DNA from: an uncultured Nitrosomonadales bacterium
GTDB taxonomy: Bacteria > Pseudomonadota > Gammaproteobacteria > Burkholderiales > Gallionellaceae
Direction: 5' to 3'
DNA length: 9,576 nucleotides
Assembly: GCA_903934275.1 (NCBI GenBank)
Contig: CAIZNF010000315.1
Location: 1 to 9,576 of the forward strand
In this document: positions 1 to 6,936 of the stretch, one piece after another
How positions within the stretch are numbered: the stretch's first letter is position 1
Layout of the letters: each line of letters opens with the position of its first letter
Translations under genes and position numbers: made by a program
Notes under the pieces: generated by a model
Databases searched by the model: none
Seen by the model: only the letters and a program-made list of their open reading frames with translations
Told to the model about the DNA's origin: nothing

Positions 1-2255
1 ACTTGGTAGCTGACATGCATGCCTTGTTCGAATTCCTTACCCTTAATTTGAATGTGCTTGAAGGTGGATGGCGCGCCTTTGGTCAGTTCGACCGAAAACA
101 CCTTAGAACGGATGGCAGTATGCGGGCAGACCAGCGCGCATTTGCCACAGTAGATGCACAGTTCTTCGTCCCATACCGGAATTTCTAACGCCAAATTGCG
201 CTTGTCCCAAATCGCAGTGCCGGTGGGCCAAGTGCCATCGGCGGGGAACGCAGACACTGGCAGCAAGTCGCCGCGTCCGGCCATAATCTCGGCGGTTACA
301 CGTTTGACGAAATCCGGCGCATGGGCACCCACCGGTTCGGGCATTTCAAAATCGCTGGTGGCGGCAGCGGGAATTTCCACCTTATGCAGGTTTGCGATGG
401 TTTCGTCTATCGCCTTCCAGTTGGCTTCCACTACCGTTTTGCCTTTTTTAATGTAGGATTTTTCGGCGGCAGATTTGATTTTTTCGATGGCCAGTTCGCG
501 CGGTAGCACGCCAGAAATAGCAAAGAAGCAGGTCTGCATGATGGTGTTGATGCGGCTACCCATACCGGTTGACTTGGCGATGGCATAGGCATCGATCGCG
601 TAGAATTCGATTTTCTTGTCGATGATCTGCTGCTGCATCTTGCGCGTCAGTTGATTCCATACCTTGTCATGCGCTGTCGTGGTATTGACCAGGAACACCG
701 CGCCTTTGGCGGCGGAATCCAGCATCTCATAACGTTCCAGAAATACCGGCTGATGGCACCCGATAAAATTTGCGGCGTTGTTACCAATAAGATACGGAGA
801 GTGAATCGGTTTTGGCGAAAAACGCAGGTGGGAGATGGTCGTCGCACCGGCTTTTTTCGAGTCATAAACGAAATAGCCCTGGCCGTAAAGCTCGGTCTCC
901 TCGCCCATGATCTTGATGGTGTTCTTGTTGGCTCCCACTGTACCGTCCGAGCCCAAACCGTAGAACATGCAGCAATTCACGCCGTGACCGGCATCGTTGC
1001 GGAAATTTACATCCCATTTCAGACTGGAGTGCGTGAGGTCATCATTGATACCGATTGTGAAGTGGTTTTTCGGCTGAGCCTTCTTTAGTTCATCGAACAC
1101 GCCTTTGATCATGCCAGGCGTAAATTCTTTGGAGGATAGGCCATAGCGTCCGCCCACCACTCGAGGCATGGTTGCGTTCTTGTTTGAGCCAGAGGTAAAG
1201 GCTTCTGCAATCGCCGTCACCACGTCTTTATATAGTGGCTCGCCGTCGGCTCCAGGCTCCTTGGTGCGGTCAAGAACGGCAATGCTTCTAGCCGTGACCG
1301 GAATGGCTTTGAGTAACTCATCGGCGGCAAAGGGGCGGTACAGGCGCACTTTTACTATGCCGACCTTCTCGCCATGGGCTGTCAGGTGCTCCACCGTTTC
1401 TTCCGCAGCATCCGCGCCGGAGCCCATCAGGATCACCACCCGCTCGGCATCCGGCGCACCAACGTATTCATACAGCTTGTATTGGCGACCAGTGAGTTTA
1501 GCGAATTTATCCATCGTCTTCTGCACGATGCCAGGCATAGCATCGTAAAACGGATTGACTGATTCGCGCGCCTGAAAGTACACGTCCGGGTTTTGCGCCG
1601 TGCCGCGCAGCACCGGGTGGTCAGGTGTCAGCGCGCGTGCGCGGTGGGCGAATACCAGTTTGTCGTCAATCATCTCACGCACCACTTCCAGCGGTACTTG
1701 ATCGACCTTGGCCACCTCGTGGGAAGTGCGGAATCCATCGAAAAAATGCAGGATAGGTATGCGTGACTCCAGCGTCGCGGCTTGGGCGATCAGCGCCATG
1801 TCCATAGCTTCCTGCACCGTATTGGAGGATAGGTAGGCAAAACCGGTCGAGCGTGCCGACATCACGTCGCTGTGATCACCGAAAATAGATAGCCCCTGAG
1901 CTGCCAATGAGCGCGCCGCCACATGCATGACAAATGGAGTCAGTTCACCGGCAATCTTGTACATATTGGGGATCATCAGCAGCAGACCCTGCGAGGCGGT
2001 GAAGGTGGTTGTCAGGGAGCCTGTCTGCAATGCTCCGTGTACCGTACCTGCAGCGCCACCTTCGCTCTGCATGGTGATCACTTCGGGAACCGTGCCCCAC
2101 AGATTGGGTGTGCCAACTGCCGACCAGGCATCGGAATATTCACCCATCGGCGAGGAGGGGGTAATCGGATAAATTGCGATTACCTCGTTGGTCAGGTGGG
2201 CAATATAGGCAGCAGCTTCGTTGCCGTCGATCGTAACCATATGCGTTTGATTCAT
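1..2255 (-). CDS. nifJ: Pyruvate:ferredoxin (flavodoxin) oxidoreductase, C-terminus cut off by window edge
   Basis: Catalyses the reversible reaction pyruvate + CoA + oxidised ferredoxin/flavodoxin to acetyl-CoA + CO2 + reduced carrier, in the cytoplasm with thiamine diphosphate and three 4Fe-4S clusters. About 751 residues are present, open to the left edge; single-chain family members are near 1,170-1,200 residues, so roughly 430 are missing, including the TPP-binding domain. Visible landmarks are YPITPSSPMGE at residues 29-39 (substrate/TPP region, T32), PEVITMQSEGGAAG with E65, IFGDHSDVMSAR near residue 110, GGRYGLSS near 370, and YGLGSDGTVGANKN at 432-445. A ferredoxin-like cluster motif CIYCGKCALVCP has C700, C703, C706 and C710. 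Start and cluster motif share one frame, so no net frameshift is apparent. The ATG at 2255 follows AAGGAG (2262-2267) by 6 nt. The gene lies 45 bp downstream of phosphoribulokinase and is probably cotranscribed. The name nifJ follows the family; no nitrogenase genes are visible, so a nitrogen-fixation role is not shown. Confidence 0.95.
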   Translation of the reverse strand, partial: MNQTHMVTIDGNEAAAYIAHLTNEVIAIYPITPSSPMGEYSDAWSAVGTPNLWGTVPEVITMQSEGGAAGTVHGALQTGSLTTTFTASQGLLLMIPNMYKIAGELTPFVMHVAARSLAAQGLSIFGDHSDVMSARSTGFAYLSSNTVQEAMDMALIAQAATLESRIPILHFFDGFRTSHEVAKVDQVPLEVVREMIDDKLVFAHRARALTPDHPVLRGTAQNPDVYFQARESVNPFYDAMPGIVQKTMDKFAKLTGRQYKLYEYVGAPDAERVVILMGSGADAAEETVEHLTAHGEKVGIVKVRLYRPFAADELLKAIPVTARSIAVLDRTKEPGADGEPLYKDVVTAIAEAFTSGSNKNATMPRVVGGRYGLSSKEFTPGMIKGVFDELKKAQPKNHFTIGINDDLTHSSLKWDVNFRNDAGHGVNCCMFYGLGSDGTVGANKNTIKIMGEETELYGQGYFVYDSKKAGATTISHLRFSPKPIHSPYLIGNNAANFIGCHQPVFLERYEMLDSAAKGAVFLVNTTTAHDKVWNQLTRKMQQQIIDKKIEFYAIDAYAIAKSTGMGSRINTIMQTCFFAISGVLPRELAIEKIKSAAEKSYIKKGKTVVEANWKAIDETIANLHKVEIPAAATSDFEMPEPVGAHAPDFVKRVTAEIMAGRGDLLPVSAFPADGTWPTGTAIWDKRNLALEIPVWDEELCIYCGKCALVCPHTAIRSKVFSVELTKGAPSTFKHIQIKGKEFEQGMHVSYQ

Positions 2256-2261
2256 CAAAAA

Positions 2262-2267
2262 CTCCTT
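2262..2267 (-). promoter_or_regulatory. Ribosome binding site of nifJ
   Basis: The minus strand reads AAGGAG, then 6 nt, then ATG. This is a near-ideal Shine-Dalgarno and fixes the nifJ start at 2255. I saw neither a terminator nor a convincing promoter in the 45-bp gap to the preceding gene, which supports cotranscription. Confidence 0.8.
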
Positions 2268-2300
2268 CAGTCAATATTGTTATATCCGGTCACCCGTAAA

Positions 2301-3212
2301 TCAGGTTGTTTGGGAAAAGATTTTCTTGTTTTTATTCTCGATCATGTCGTGCAAGATTGGGGTCAAAATGAGTTCCATAGCAAGGCTCATTTTACCGCCG
2401 GGCACCACCAGTGTGTTGGCACGCGACATGAAGGAATCGTGAATCATGTCGAGATAGTAGGGAAAGTCCACGCCTTTGGGCTTACTGAAGCGTATCACTA
2501 CGAAGCTTTCGTCCAGCGTGGGAATGTCGCGCGCGATGAAGGGATCTGAGGTATCTACCGTTGCTACGCGCTGAAAATTGATATGGGTGCGTGAGAATTG
2601 CGGCGTAATAAATTTAACGTAGTCCAACATGCGGCGCAGGATGGTATCCACCGTCGCCTCGGCGGAGTAACCGCGTTCCGCCTTGTCGCGATGAATCTTC
2701 TGAATCCATTCTAGATTGACCACCGGCACCACGCCGATACCCAAATCAACATGCCTGCCCGCATCAATGTCGCCGTCCGTCGCCAGACCGTGCAGACCCT
2801 CGTAAAACAGCAAATCCGAATTTGCTTCGATGTTCTCCCATGGGGTGAATTCACCTGGCTTCAAGTCGGTCAGGCCAAAGTGTTTTTTATGCGTATCCGC
2901 TTCTTCGTCGCTATGAATATAGTAGCGGCGTTTGCACATGCCAGTTTCGCTGTATTGCTTGAATGTTTCTTCGATCTTGTCGAAGTGGTTCGCTTCCGGG
3001 CCGAAGTGGCTGAATGAATGGTTGCCCGCATTGGCGGCTTCGGCTACAGCGGCGCGGAACTCCATGCGATTCAGGCTATGCATGCTATCGCCTTCGATGA
3101 TGGCAGCAGCAAATTTTTCACGGCGAAAAATATTTTCAAAAGCTCGCTTGACGGTAGAGGTGCCCGCACCGGATGAACCGGTAACTGCGATGACTGGATG
3201 CTTGCGCGACAT
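2301..3212 (-). CDS. cbbP: Phosphoribulokinase (Calvin cycle), bacterial class I
   Basis: Phosphorylates ribulose 5-phosphate with ATP to ribulose 1,5-bisphosphate, the substrate of RuBisCO, in the cytoplasm. The 303-residue length fits the ~290-residue octameric bacterial class. The N-terminus carries the P-loop GSSGAGTS (residues 12-19). The EGDSMH segment places D42 and H45 at the positions of the catalytic Asp42 and the His45 of the Rhodobacter sphaeroides enzyme, and R49 is also conserved. DLLFYEGLHG (Walker-B-like), the NLEWIQKIHRD segment, PQFSRTHINFQRV and the FIARDIPT and SRANTLVVPG stretches all match this family. The ATG at 3212 is preferred over a TTG seven codons upstream, because AGAGGAG (3220-3226) lies 7 nt before the ATG and inside the longer reading. 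The stop is TGA. It is the first visible gene of a leftward unit with nifJ and is divergent from pycA. No RuBisCO or other cbb gene is in the window. Confidence 0.96.
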   Translation of the reverse strand: MSRKHPVIAVTGSSGAGTSTVKRAFENIFRREKFAAAIIEGDSMHSLNRMEFRAAVAEAANAGNHSFSHFGPEANHFDKIEETFKQYSETGMCKRRYYIHSDEEADTHKKHFGLTDLKPGEFTPWENIEANSDLLFYEGLHGLATDGDIDAGRHVDLGIGVVPVVNLEWIQKIHRDKAERGYSAEATVDTILRRMLDYVKFITPQFSRTHINFQRVATVDTSDPFIARDIPTLDESFVVIRFSKPKGVDFPYYLDMIHDSFMSRANTLVVPGGKMSLAMELILTPILHDMIENKNKKIFSQTT

Positions 3213-3219
3213 GATGGAG

Positions 3220-3226
3220 CTCCTCT
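3220..3226 (-). promoter_or_regulatory. Ribosome binding site that decides the cbbP start
   Basis: The minus strand reads AGAGGAG, 7 nt before the ATG at 3212. It overlaps the 8-bp palindrome GGAGCTCC (3216-3223). This site rules against the longer TTG-initiated reading beginning at 3233, whose coding sequence would contain it. Confidence 0.8.
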
Positions 3227-3338
3227 GAAACAAGGTTAAATAAATTTTTAATGTGTTGCGATTCTATAACAAAGACATCTGTATAACTACTGTGAAGCTG
3301 AAATATTGCGCTAAAAAATCCCAAGCTTGCTTCATAAT

Positions 3339-3358
3339 CCAAGTTATTAATGACTTGG
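3339..3358. repeat. 20-bp near-perfect palindrome, possible operator
   Basis: CCAAGTTATTAATGACTTGG has 9 of 10 complementary pairs; only T3345 against G3352 is mismatched. It lies in the divergent region, ending 23 nt before the proposed -35 element of the rightward promoter, and its GC outer arms with an AT-rich centre look like a dimeric-regulator site. An earlier CCCAAG at 3320-3325 can also pair with CTTGGG at 3354-3359. The regulator is unknown: an even-length palindrome does not give a symmetric LysR-type T-N11-A box. Confidence 0.45.
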
Positions 3359-3381
3359 GCTTTGAAACCGCCGAATTGCCA

Positions 3382-3411
3382 TTGAGTACAGCGGGGCGAT
3401 GCCGCTATAAT
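3382..3411 (+). promoter_or_regulatory. Sigma-70-type promoter of pycAB
   Basis: A -35 candidate TTGAGT (3382-3387, 4 of 6 consensus bases) is followed by an 18-nt spacer and a perfect -10 hexamer TATAAT (3406-3411). Transcription would start near 3418, leaving an ~85-nt leader before pycA. The perfect -10 in the correct direction upstream of a conserved gene is the main support. Confidence 0.6.
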
Positions 3412-3441
3412 GTCGAACTGGAACTTCAAGCTGCGCCCCGC
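3391..3441. repeat. GC-rich 8-nt inverted repeat around the pycA promoter start region
   Basis: GCGGGGCG (3391-3398) and its exact reverse complement CGCCCCGC (3434-3441) are separated by 35 nt. They flank the -10 hexamer and the predicted transcription start. The left arm lies between -35 and -10, so only the right arm would be in the transcript and a simple RNA hairpin is not expected. A DNA-level role, such as a pair of protein sites, is possible but unproven. Confidence 0.3.
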
Positions 3442-3450
3442 AGAGGAAAT

Positions 3451-3510
3451 ATGCAACCCGGCTGTCGTCCAAACTTACAGCCAACCGGATTCAGGATAAT
3501 TCGTGATTAA
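3451..3510 (+). CDS. Possible 19-codon leader ORF overlapping the pycA start
   Basis: An ATG at 3451 is preceded by AGAGGA (3442-3447) with a short 3-nt gap. It opens a 19-codon frame (MQPGCRPNLQPTGFRIIRD) ending with TAA at 3508-3510. The end overlaps the GTG start of pycA (3503) by 8 nt in another frame, the arrangement expected for translational coupling. The sequence has no run of one regulatory amino acid, so classical attenuation is not suggested, and no homology is recognised. It may be chance: the ORF is short and the ribosome site is rather close to the ATG. Confidence 0.3.
   Translation: MQPGCRPNLQPTGFRIIRD
3460..3482 (+). repeat. Hairpin in the pycA leader
   Basis: GGCTGT (3460-3465) can pair with ACAGCC (3477-3482) around an 11-nt loop. 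It lies in the predicted 5' leader, inside the small leader ORF, and ends about 10 nt before the pycA ribosome site. With six base pairs it is weak evidence for leader control. Confidence 0.25.
3493..3496 (+). promoter_or_regulatory. Ribosome binding site of pycA (GTG start)
   Basis: AGGA lies 6 nt before GTG at 3503. An in-frame TAA at 3497-3499 prevents any earlier start, so the GTG is the first possible initiator, and the protein then begins with the canonical IKKILVANRGEIAVR. Confidence 0.7.
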
Positions 3511-4921
3511 AAAAATACTTGTCGCCAATCGCGGCGAAATTGCAGTCCGTATTGTGCGTGCCTGCTCGGAAATGGGCATCAAGTCAGTCGCCATCTACAC
3601 CGATGCCGACCGTCATGCACTGCACGTAAAAAAAGCGGACGAGGCATACCACATCGGGTCAGAGCCGGTAGCCGGCTACCTTAACGCGCATAACATCGTC
3701 AACATAGCGGTTACTTCGGGGTGCGATGCACTGCACCCAGGCTATGGTTTTCTTGCAGAGAACCCTGAGCTGGCGGAAATTTGCGCGCGCCGCGGTATTA
3801 AATTCATCGGCCCGAATGCGGATGTCATCCGCCAGATGGGCGATAAAATACGGGCGCGCAATGCCATGATAGCCGCCGGCATTCCTTGCGTACCGGGTAG
3901 TGACAGCAACCTTGCCGATGTTGAAGAGGCGCTCGCGCTGGCTAACAAAATCGGCTACCCCGTGATGCTCAAGGCCACCAATGGCGGTGGCGGGCGAGGC
4001 ATCCGCCGTTGTGACAGCGATAAAGACATCATAGGCAACTACGAACGGGTAATTTCGGAAGCCAGCAAGGCATTTGGCCAGCCGGAAGTTTTTCTGGAAA
4101 AATGTGTGGTCAACCCCAGGCACATTGAAGTGCAGGTGCTGGGTGATTGTCACGGCAACGTGATCCATCTGTTCGAGCGCGACTGCTCCATCCAACGCCG
4201 CAATCAGAAGCTGATCGAGATTGCGCCCTCGCCGCAGATCACCCAGGCGCAGCGCGAATATATTGGCAATCTGGGTGTCAAGGCCGCCCGTGCCGTAGGT
4301 TATGAAAATGCGGGCACTGTCGAATTTCTGCTCGATCAGGACAACCATTTCTATTTCATGGAAATGAACACTCGCATACAGGTCGAACATACCGTAACGG
4401 AAACTATTACCGGCATCGACATCGTGCAGGAACAAATCCGCATTGCCGATGGTCTTGAACTGCAATACAAGCAGGAGGATGTCAGATTCCGTGGCTACGC
4501 CATTGAATTTCGCATCAATGCGGAAGATCCCAAGAACGGTTTTTTGCCGAGTTTCGGCAAGATCACCCGTTACTATGCGCCGGGTGGCCCCGGTGTACGC
4601 ATCGATGCCGCCATGTATAGCGACTATGAGATTCCGCCGTATTTTGACTCGATGTGCGCCAAGCTCACCGTTTGGGCACTCACGTGGGAGGGTGTTATTG
4701 AGCGCGGTCGCCGGGCACTGAGTGATATGGTGATCTATGGTGTCAAGACAACCATGCCGTATTATCAGGAAATATTAAAACATCCCGATTTCAGGAATGC
4801 GAACTTCAACACCGGATTTGTGGAATCCCACCCGGAGTTGATCGATTACACTACAAAAATTCCGCCGGAACTGAGAGCGGCAGTTATTTCTGCCGTTATA
4901 GCGGCGCATGAAGGAATTTAA
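3503..4921 (+). CDS. pycA: Pyruvate carboxylase subunit A (biotin carboxylase)
   Basis: Uses ATP and bicarbonate to carboxylate biotin on the partner carrier subunit; cytoplasmic. The 472 residues cover the biotin carboxylase N-terminal domain (about 1-113), an ATP-grasp domain with glycine loop NGGGGRGIR (160-168), and a C-terminal domain. Residues equivalent to those of E. coli AccC are visible: K115, K157, H207, E209, K236, E274, E287, N289, R291, Q293, E295 and R337. The active-site segment reads MNTRIQVEHTVTE; HTVTE is typical of pyruvate carboxylases, whereas E. coli AccC has HPVTE. The start is GTG and the stop TAA. About 20 residues after SHPELIDY form a short C-terminal tail. The gene is followed after 60 bp by the carboxyltransferase subunit. 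It could be annotated as accC, but that pairing makes pyruvate carboxylase the better call. Transcription is probably from the promoter near 3382-3411. Confidence 0.9.
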   Translation: MIKKILVANRGEIAVRIVRACSEMGIKSVAIYTDADRHALHVKKADEAYHIGSEPVAGYLNAHNIVNIAVTSGCDALHPGYGFLAENPELAEICARRGIKFIGPNADVIRQMGDKIRARNAMIAAGIPCVPGSDSNLADVEEALALANKIGYPVMLKATNGGGGRGIRRCDSDKDIIGNYERVISEASKAFGQPEVFLEKCVVNPRHIEVQVLGDCHGNVIHLFERDCSIQRRNQKLIEIAPSPQITQAQREYIGNLGVKAARAVGYENAGTVEFLLDQDNHFYFMEMNTRIQVEHTVTETITGIDIVQEQIRIADGLELQYKQEDVRFRGYAIEFRINAEDPKNGFLPSFGKITRYYAPGGPGVRIDAAMYSDYEIPPYFDSMCAKLTVWALTWEGVIERGRRALSDMVIYGVKTTMPYYQEILKHPDFRNANFNTGFVESHPELIDYTTKIPPELRAAVISAVIAAHEGI

Positions 4922-4981
4922 CCGGTCCCCTGATGAAATTTAATTACACCTGTCGTTTCACGTTAACCTTAAGCTAATACC

Positions 4982-6817
4982 ATGCCTAAAATCCATATTT
5001 CCGAGTTGGTCCTGCGTGATGGCCATCAATCCGTAATCGCAACGCGCATGCGCACTGAAGACATGTTACCTATTTGCCCCAAGCTGGACAGTATCGGCTT
5101 CTGGTCAGTGGAAGCATGGGGGGGCGCGACCTTTGATGCCTGCGTACGTTTACTGAAAGAAGACCCGTGGGAGCGCCTCAAAAAATTGCGCAAAGCCTTG
5201 CCGAACAGCCGCATCCAGATGTTGTTGCGCGGACAGAATCTGCTCGGCTACCGGCATTATTCCGACGACGTGGTACGCGCATTTGTCGGGAAATCTGCGG
5301 ATAACGGCATAGACGTATTCCGCATTTTCGATGCGATGAACGACTTGCGCAATTTGCGCGTATCCGTCGAAGCGGTGAAAAAATCCGGCAAACATGCCGA
5401 AGGCTGTATCAGCTATACCACCAGCCCGGTGCATGGCATTCCCCAGTTCGTTGAACTGGCTCGTGAACTGGAAGCGATGGGCTGTGACACTATCGCCATC
5501 AAGGATATGGCCGGGCTGCTTACACCTTACGCTACTACCGAACTGGTTACGGCGGTGCGCGCAGCCGTCAGCCTGCCGATACATCTGCACAGTCATTCCA
5601 CATCAGGTTTGTCTTCGATGTGCTTCCTCAAGGCCGTAGAAGCGGGTGCCACCATGCTGGATACTTGCAACTCTTCGTTTGGCGAAGGTGCCAGCCATTC
5701 TTCGACCGAGAGCATCGTTGCCGCGCTGCAAGGTACACCTTATGACACTGGCCTTGACTTGGGCAAGCTACAGGAGGTTACCGCCTATTTCTACGAGGTC
5801 CGCCAGAAGTACTGGCAGTTCGAGAGCGCATTTACCGGCGTGGACACGCGCGTGCTGGTAAATCATGTGCCGGGCGGCATGATTTCCAACCTGTCCAATC
5901 AGCTCAAGGAGTCGGGCGCGCTCAACCGCATGAACGAAGTGCTCGCTGAAATTCCGCGTGTGCGCGAAGATTTAGGCTACCCGCCGCTGGTTACACCAAC
6001 CTCGCAAATTGTTGGCACACAGGCTGTCCTGAACGTGCTGACTGGTGCGCGCTACAAATCGGTTACCAACGAGGTCAAGAATTATCTGCTCGGACATTAC
6101 GGCAAGGCACCAGGCAAGGTCAATGAGCAGGTAAAAACTCTTGCTGTCGGCAATGCGGAAGTTGTGGCTTGCCGCCCGGCTGATCTGATCGAAGATGAGA
6201 TGAACAAGCTCAAGATCGAATGTGAAAATCTGTCCAAGAGCGAGGAAGATGTCCTCACTTATGCCATGTTCCCTGAGCTGGCAAAAACCTTTCTGCAGGA
6301 GCGCAATGCCAACACGCTCAAGCCGGAGCCATTGTTGTCCAAAGAGGCCGCTACCACTTCCTCCGAACGCTACGCACCCAACGAGTTCAAAGTAACGCTG
6401 CATGGCGAAACTTTCCATATCAAACTCACCGGTAGCGGGCATCACGGGGAAGCCAAACGACCGTTCTATGTTTCTGTTGATGGTATTTCAGAAGAGGTCA
6501 TGGTAGAAACACTGAACGAAATCGAGGTTTCCGGTGGAAAAGGCAATGGCAAGAAAAAAGCCGCTGCAACAGCGGCAGGTGCCAATCGCCCACGCCCCTC
6601 ACATCAGGGTTGCATCGCAACTGCCATGCCTGGCACCATTGTCGATGTCAAGGTCAAGATCGGAGATAAAGTTGAGGCGGGAGATGGCGTGCTGGTCATA
6701 GAGGCCATGAAGATGGAAAACGAAATCCAGGCACCTCTAAGTGGTGTCGTGATCAGCGTCCATGTCAAAAAAGGCGACAGTGTCGCGCCGGACGAAACTC
6801 TGGTTGAAATCCAGTAA
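4982..6817 (+). CDS. pycB: Pyruvate carboxylase subunit B (carboxyltransferase plus biotin carrier; OadA-like)
   Basis: Transfers the carboxyl group from carboxybiotin to pyruvate, giving oxaloacetate, an anaplerotic step into the TCA cycle. The 611 residues comprise a TIM-barrel carboxyltransferase domain, with metal-site residues D13 in LRDG, K174 in AIKDMAG (the lysine carbamylated in this family) and H203/H205 in HLHSH. Next come the conserved oxaloacetate decarboxylase/pyruvate carboxylase C-terminal region (PPLVTPTSQIVGTQA near 334-348) and a charged Lys/Ala-rich linker (about 517-540). A biotinyl domain completes the protein, with EAMKMEN at 574-580 and biotin on K577. No membrane subunits (OadB or OadG) are nearby and a biotin carboxylase gene precedes it, so an ATP-dependent carboxylase is favoured over a sodium-pumping decarboxylase. 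An in-frame TAA at 4970-4972 limits the start to this ATG. I see no good Shine-Dalgarno before it, which is odd for a subunit needed in equal amount with PycA. Confidence 0.92.
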   Translation: MPKIHISELVLRDGHQSVIATRMRTEDMLPICPKLDSIGFWSVEAWGGATFDACVRLLKEDPWERLKKLRKALPNSRIQMLLRGQNLLGYRHYSDDVVRAFVGKSADNGIDVFRIFDAMNDLRNLRVSVEAVKKSGKHAEGCISYTTSPVHGIPQFVELARELEAMGCDTIAIKDMAGLLTPYATTELVTAVRAAVSLPIHLHSHSTSGLSSMCFLKAVEAGATMLDTCNSSFGEGASHSSTESIVAALQGTPYDTGLDLGKLQEVTAYFYEVRQKYWQFESAFTGVDTRVLVNHVPGGMISNLSNQLKESGALNRMNEVLAEIPRVREDLGYPPLVTPTSQIVGTQAVLNVLTGARYKSVTNEVKNYLLGHYGKAPGKVNEQVKTLAVGNAEVVACRPADLIEDEMNKLKIECENLSKSEEDVLTYAMFPELAKTFLQERNANTLKPEPLLSKEAATTSSERYAPNEFKVTLHGETFHIKLTGSGHHGEAKRPFYVSVDGISEEVMVETLNEIEVSGGKGNGKKKAAATAAGANRPRPSHQGCIATAMPGTIVDVKVKIGDKVEAGDGVLVIEAMKMENEIQAPLSGVVISVHVKKGDSVAPDETLVEIQ

Positions 6818-6842
6818 CTCCAAATACTGATCGCTTAATTGT

Positions 6843-6870
6843 TTGTCGGGCTGTGCCCGACAGCTATATT
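6843..6870 (+). promoter_or_regulatory. Possible promoter of the restriction-modification gene
   Basis: TTGTCG (6843-6848, 4 of 6 consensus) is followed by a 16-nt spacer and TATATT (6865-6870, 5 of 6). Transcription would start near 6877, about 65 nt before the ATG at 6943. The spacer is occupied by the hairpin at 6844-6862, so termination of pycAB and initiation of the next gene may overlap. Sequence-only evidence. Confidence 0.35.
6844..6862 (+). terminator. Hairpin after pycB, possible transcription terminator
   Basis: TGTCGGGC (6844-6851) pairs perfectly with GCCCGACA (6855-6862) around a 3-nt TGT loop. It is an 8-bp GC-rich stem, 27 nt after the pycB stop. The following bases, GCTATATTTGG, are not a clean U-tract, so intrinsic termination may be partial. 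Position and stem strength favour a terminator; overlap with the putative promoter leaves a double role open. Confidence 0.5.
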
Positions 6871-6871
6871 T

Positions 6872-6888
6872 GGCGGGTAGAATCCGCC
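6872..6888. repeat. Small GGCGG/CCGCC inverted repeat
   Basis: GGCGG (6872-6876) and CCGCC (6884-6888) flank a 7-nt loop immediately after the putative -10 element. Read on the minus strand, CGTAGGGCGGATT (6881-6893) looks like one half of palindromic intergenic repeats common in proteobacteria. This resemblance is from memory and has not been searched. Confidence 0.25.
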
Positions 6889-6899
6889 CTACGTTATTG

Positions 6900-6913
6900 C
6901 TCTATCAATAGAG
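6900..6913. promoter_or_regulatory. CTCTAT-CA-ATAGAG palindrome before the restriction gene
   Basis: Perfect 6-nt arms, CTCTAT (6900-6905) and ATAGAG (6908-6913), around a 2-nt centre, 29 bp before the ATG. Outer TTATT (6894-6898) and AATAA (6920-6924) are also complementary, though asymmetrically placed. The location suits an operator for a restriction-modification gene, but no controller-protein gene is visible. Confidence 0.3.
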
Positions 6914-6933
6914 AAATGGAATAACACAGGAAC

Positions 6934-6936
6934 AGG
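6934..6936 (+). promoter_or_regulatory. Ribosome binding site of the restriction-modification gene
   Basis: AGG at 6934-6936, with a second AGG at 6928-6930, precedes the ATG at 6943 by 6 nt. It is modest, but it supports this start together with the N-terminal family match. Confidence 0.5.

Noticed and set aside
651..1088. 145-codon plus-strand ORF
   Set aside because: Antisense shadow of nifJ domains containing the GSDGTVGANKN motif.
1923..2549. 208-codon plus-strand ORF
   Set aside because: It runs antisense across the nifJ start, the intergenic gap and the end of cbbP, all supported by conserved motifs; its own translation is low-complexity and unrecognised.
3260..3310. Leftward sigma-70 promoter for cbbP
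   Set aside because: On the minus strand TTCACA is a fair -35, but no acceptable -10 occurs at 15-19 nt spacing; the nearest TATAGA is 22 nt away.
3136..3456. 106-codon minus-strand ORF upstream of cbbP
   Set aside because: It overlaps the cbbP start and the divergent control region, shows no recognisable domain, and the cbbP ribosome site and start lie inside it in another frame.
3659..4465. 268-codon minus-strand ORF
   Set aside because: It lies entirely opposite pycA, whose protein has all biotin carboxylase active-site residues; the antisense translation shows no family motif.
3503..4921. Acetyl-CoA carboxylase subunit accC
   Set aside because: No accB lies nearby, the partner gene carries its own biotinyl domain and a pyruvate-type carboxyltransferase, and the active-site segment reads HTVTE as in pyruvate carboxylases.
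4982..6817. Oxaloacetate decarboxylase alpha subunit of the sodium pump
   Set aside because: The sequence is OadA-like, but no membrane beta or gamma subunit is adjacent and a biotin carboxylase gene directly precedes it, which fits pyruvate carboxylase better.
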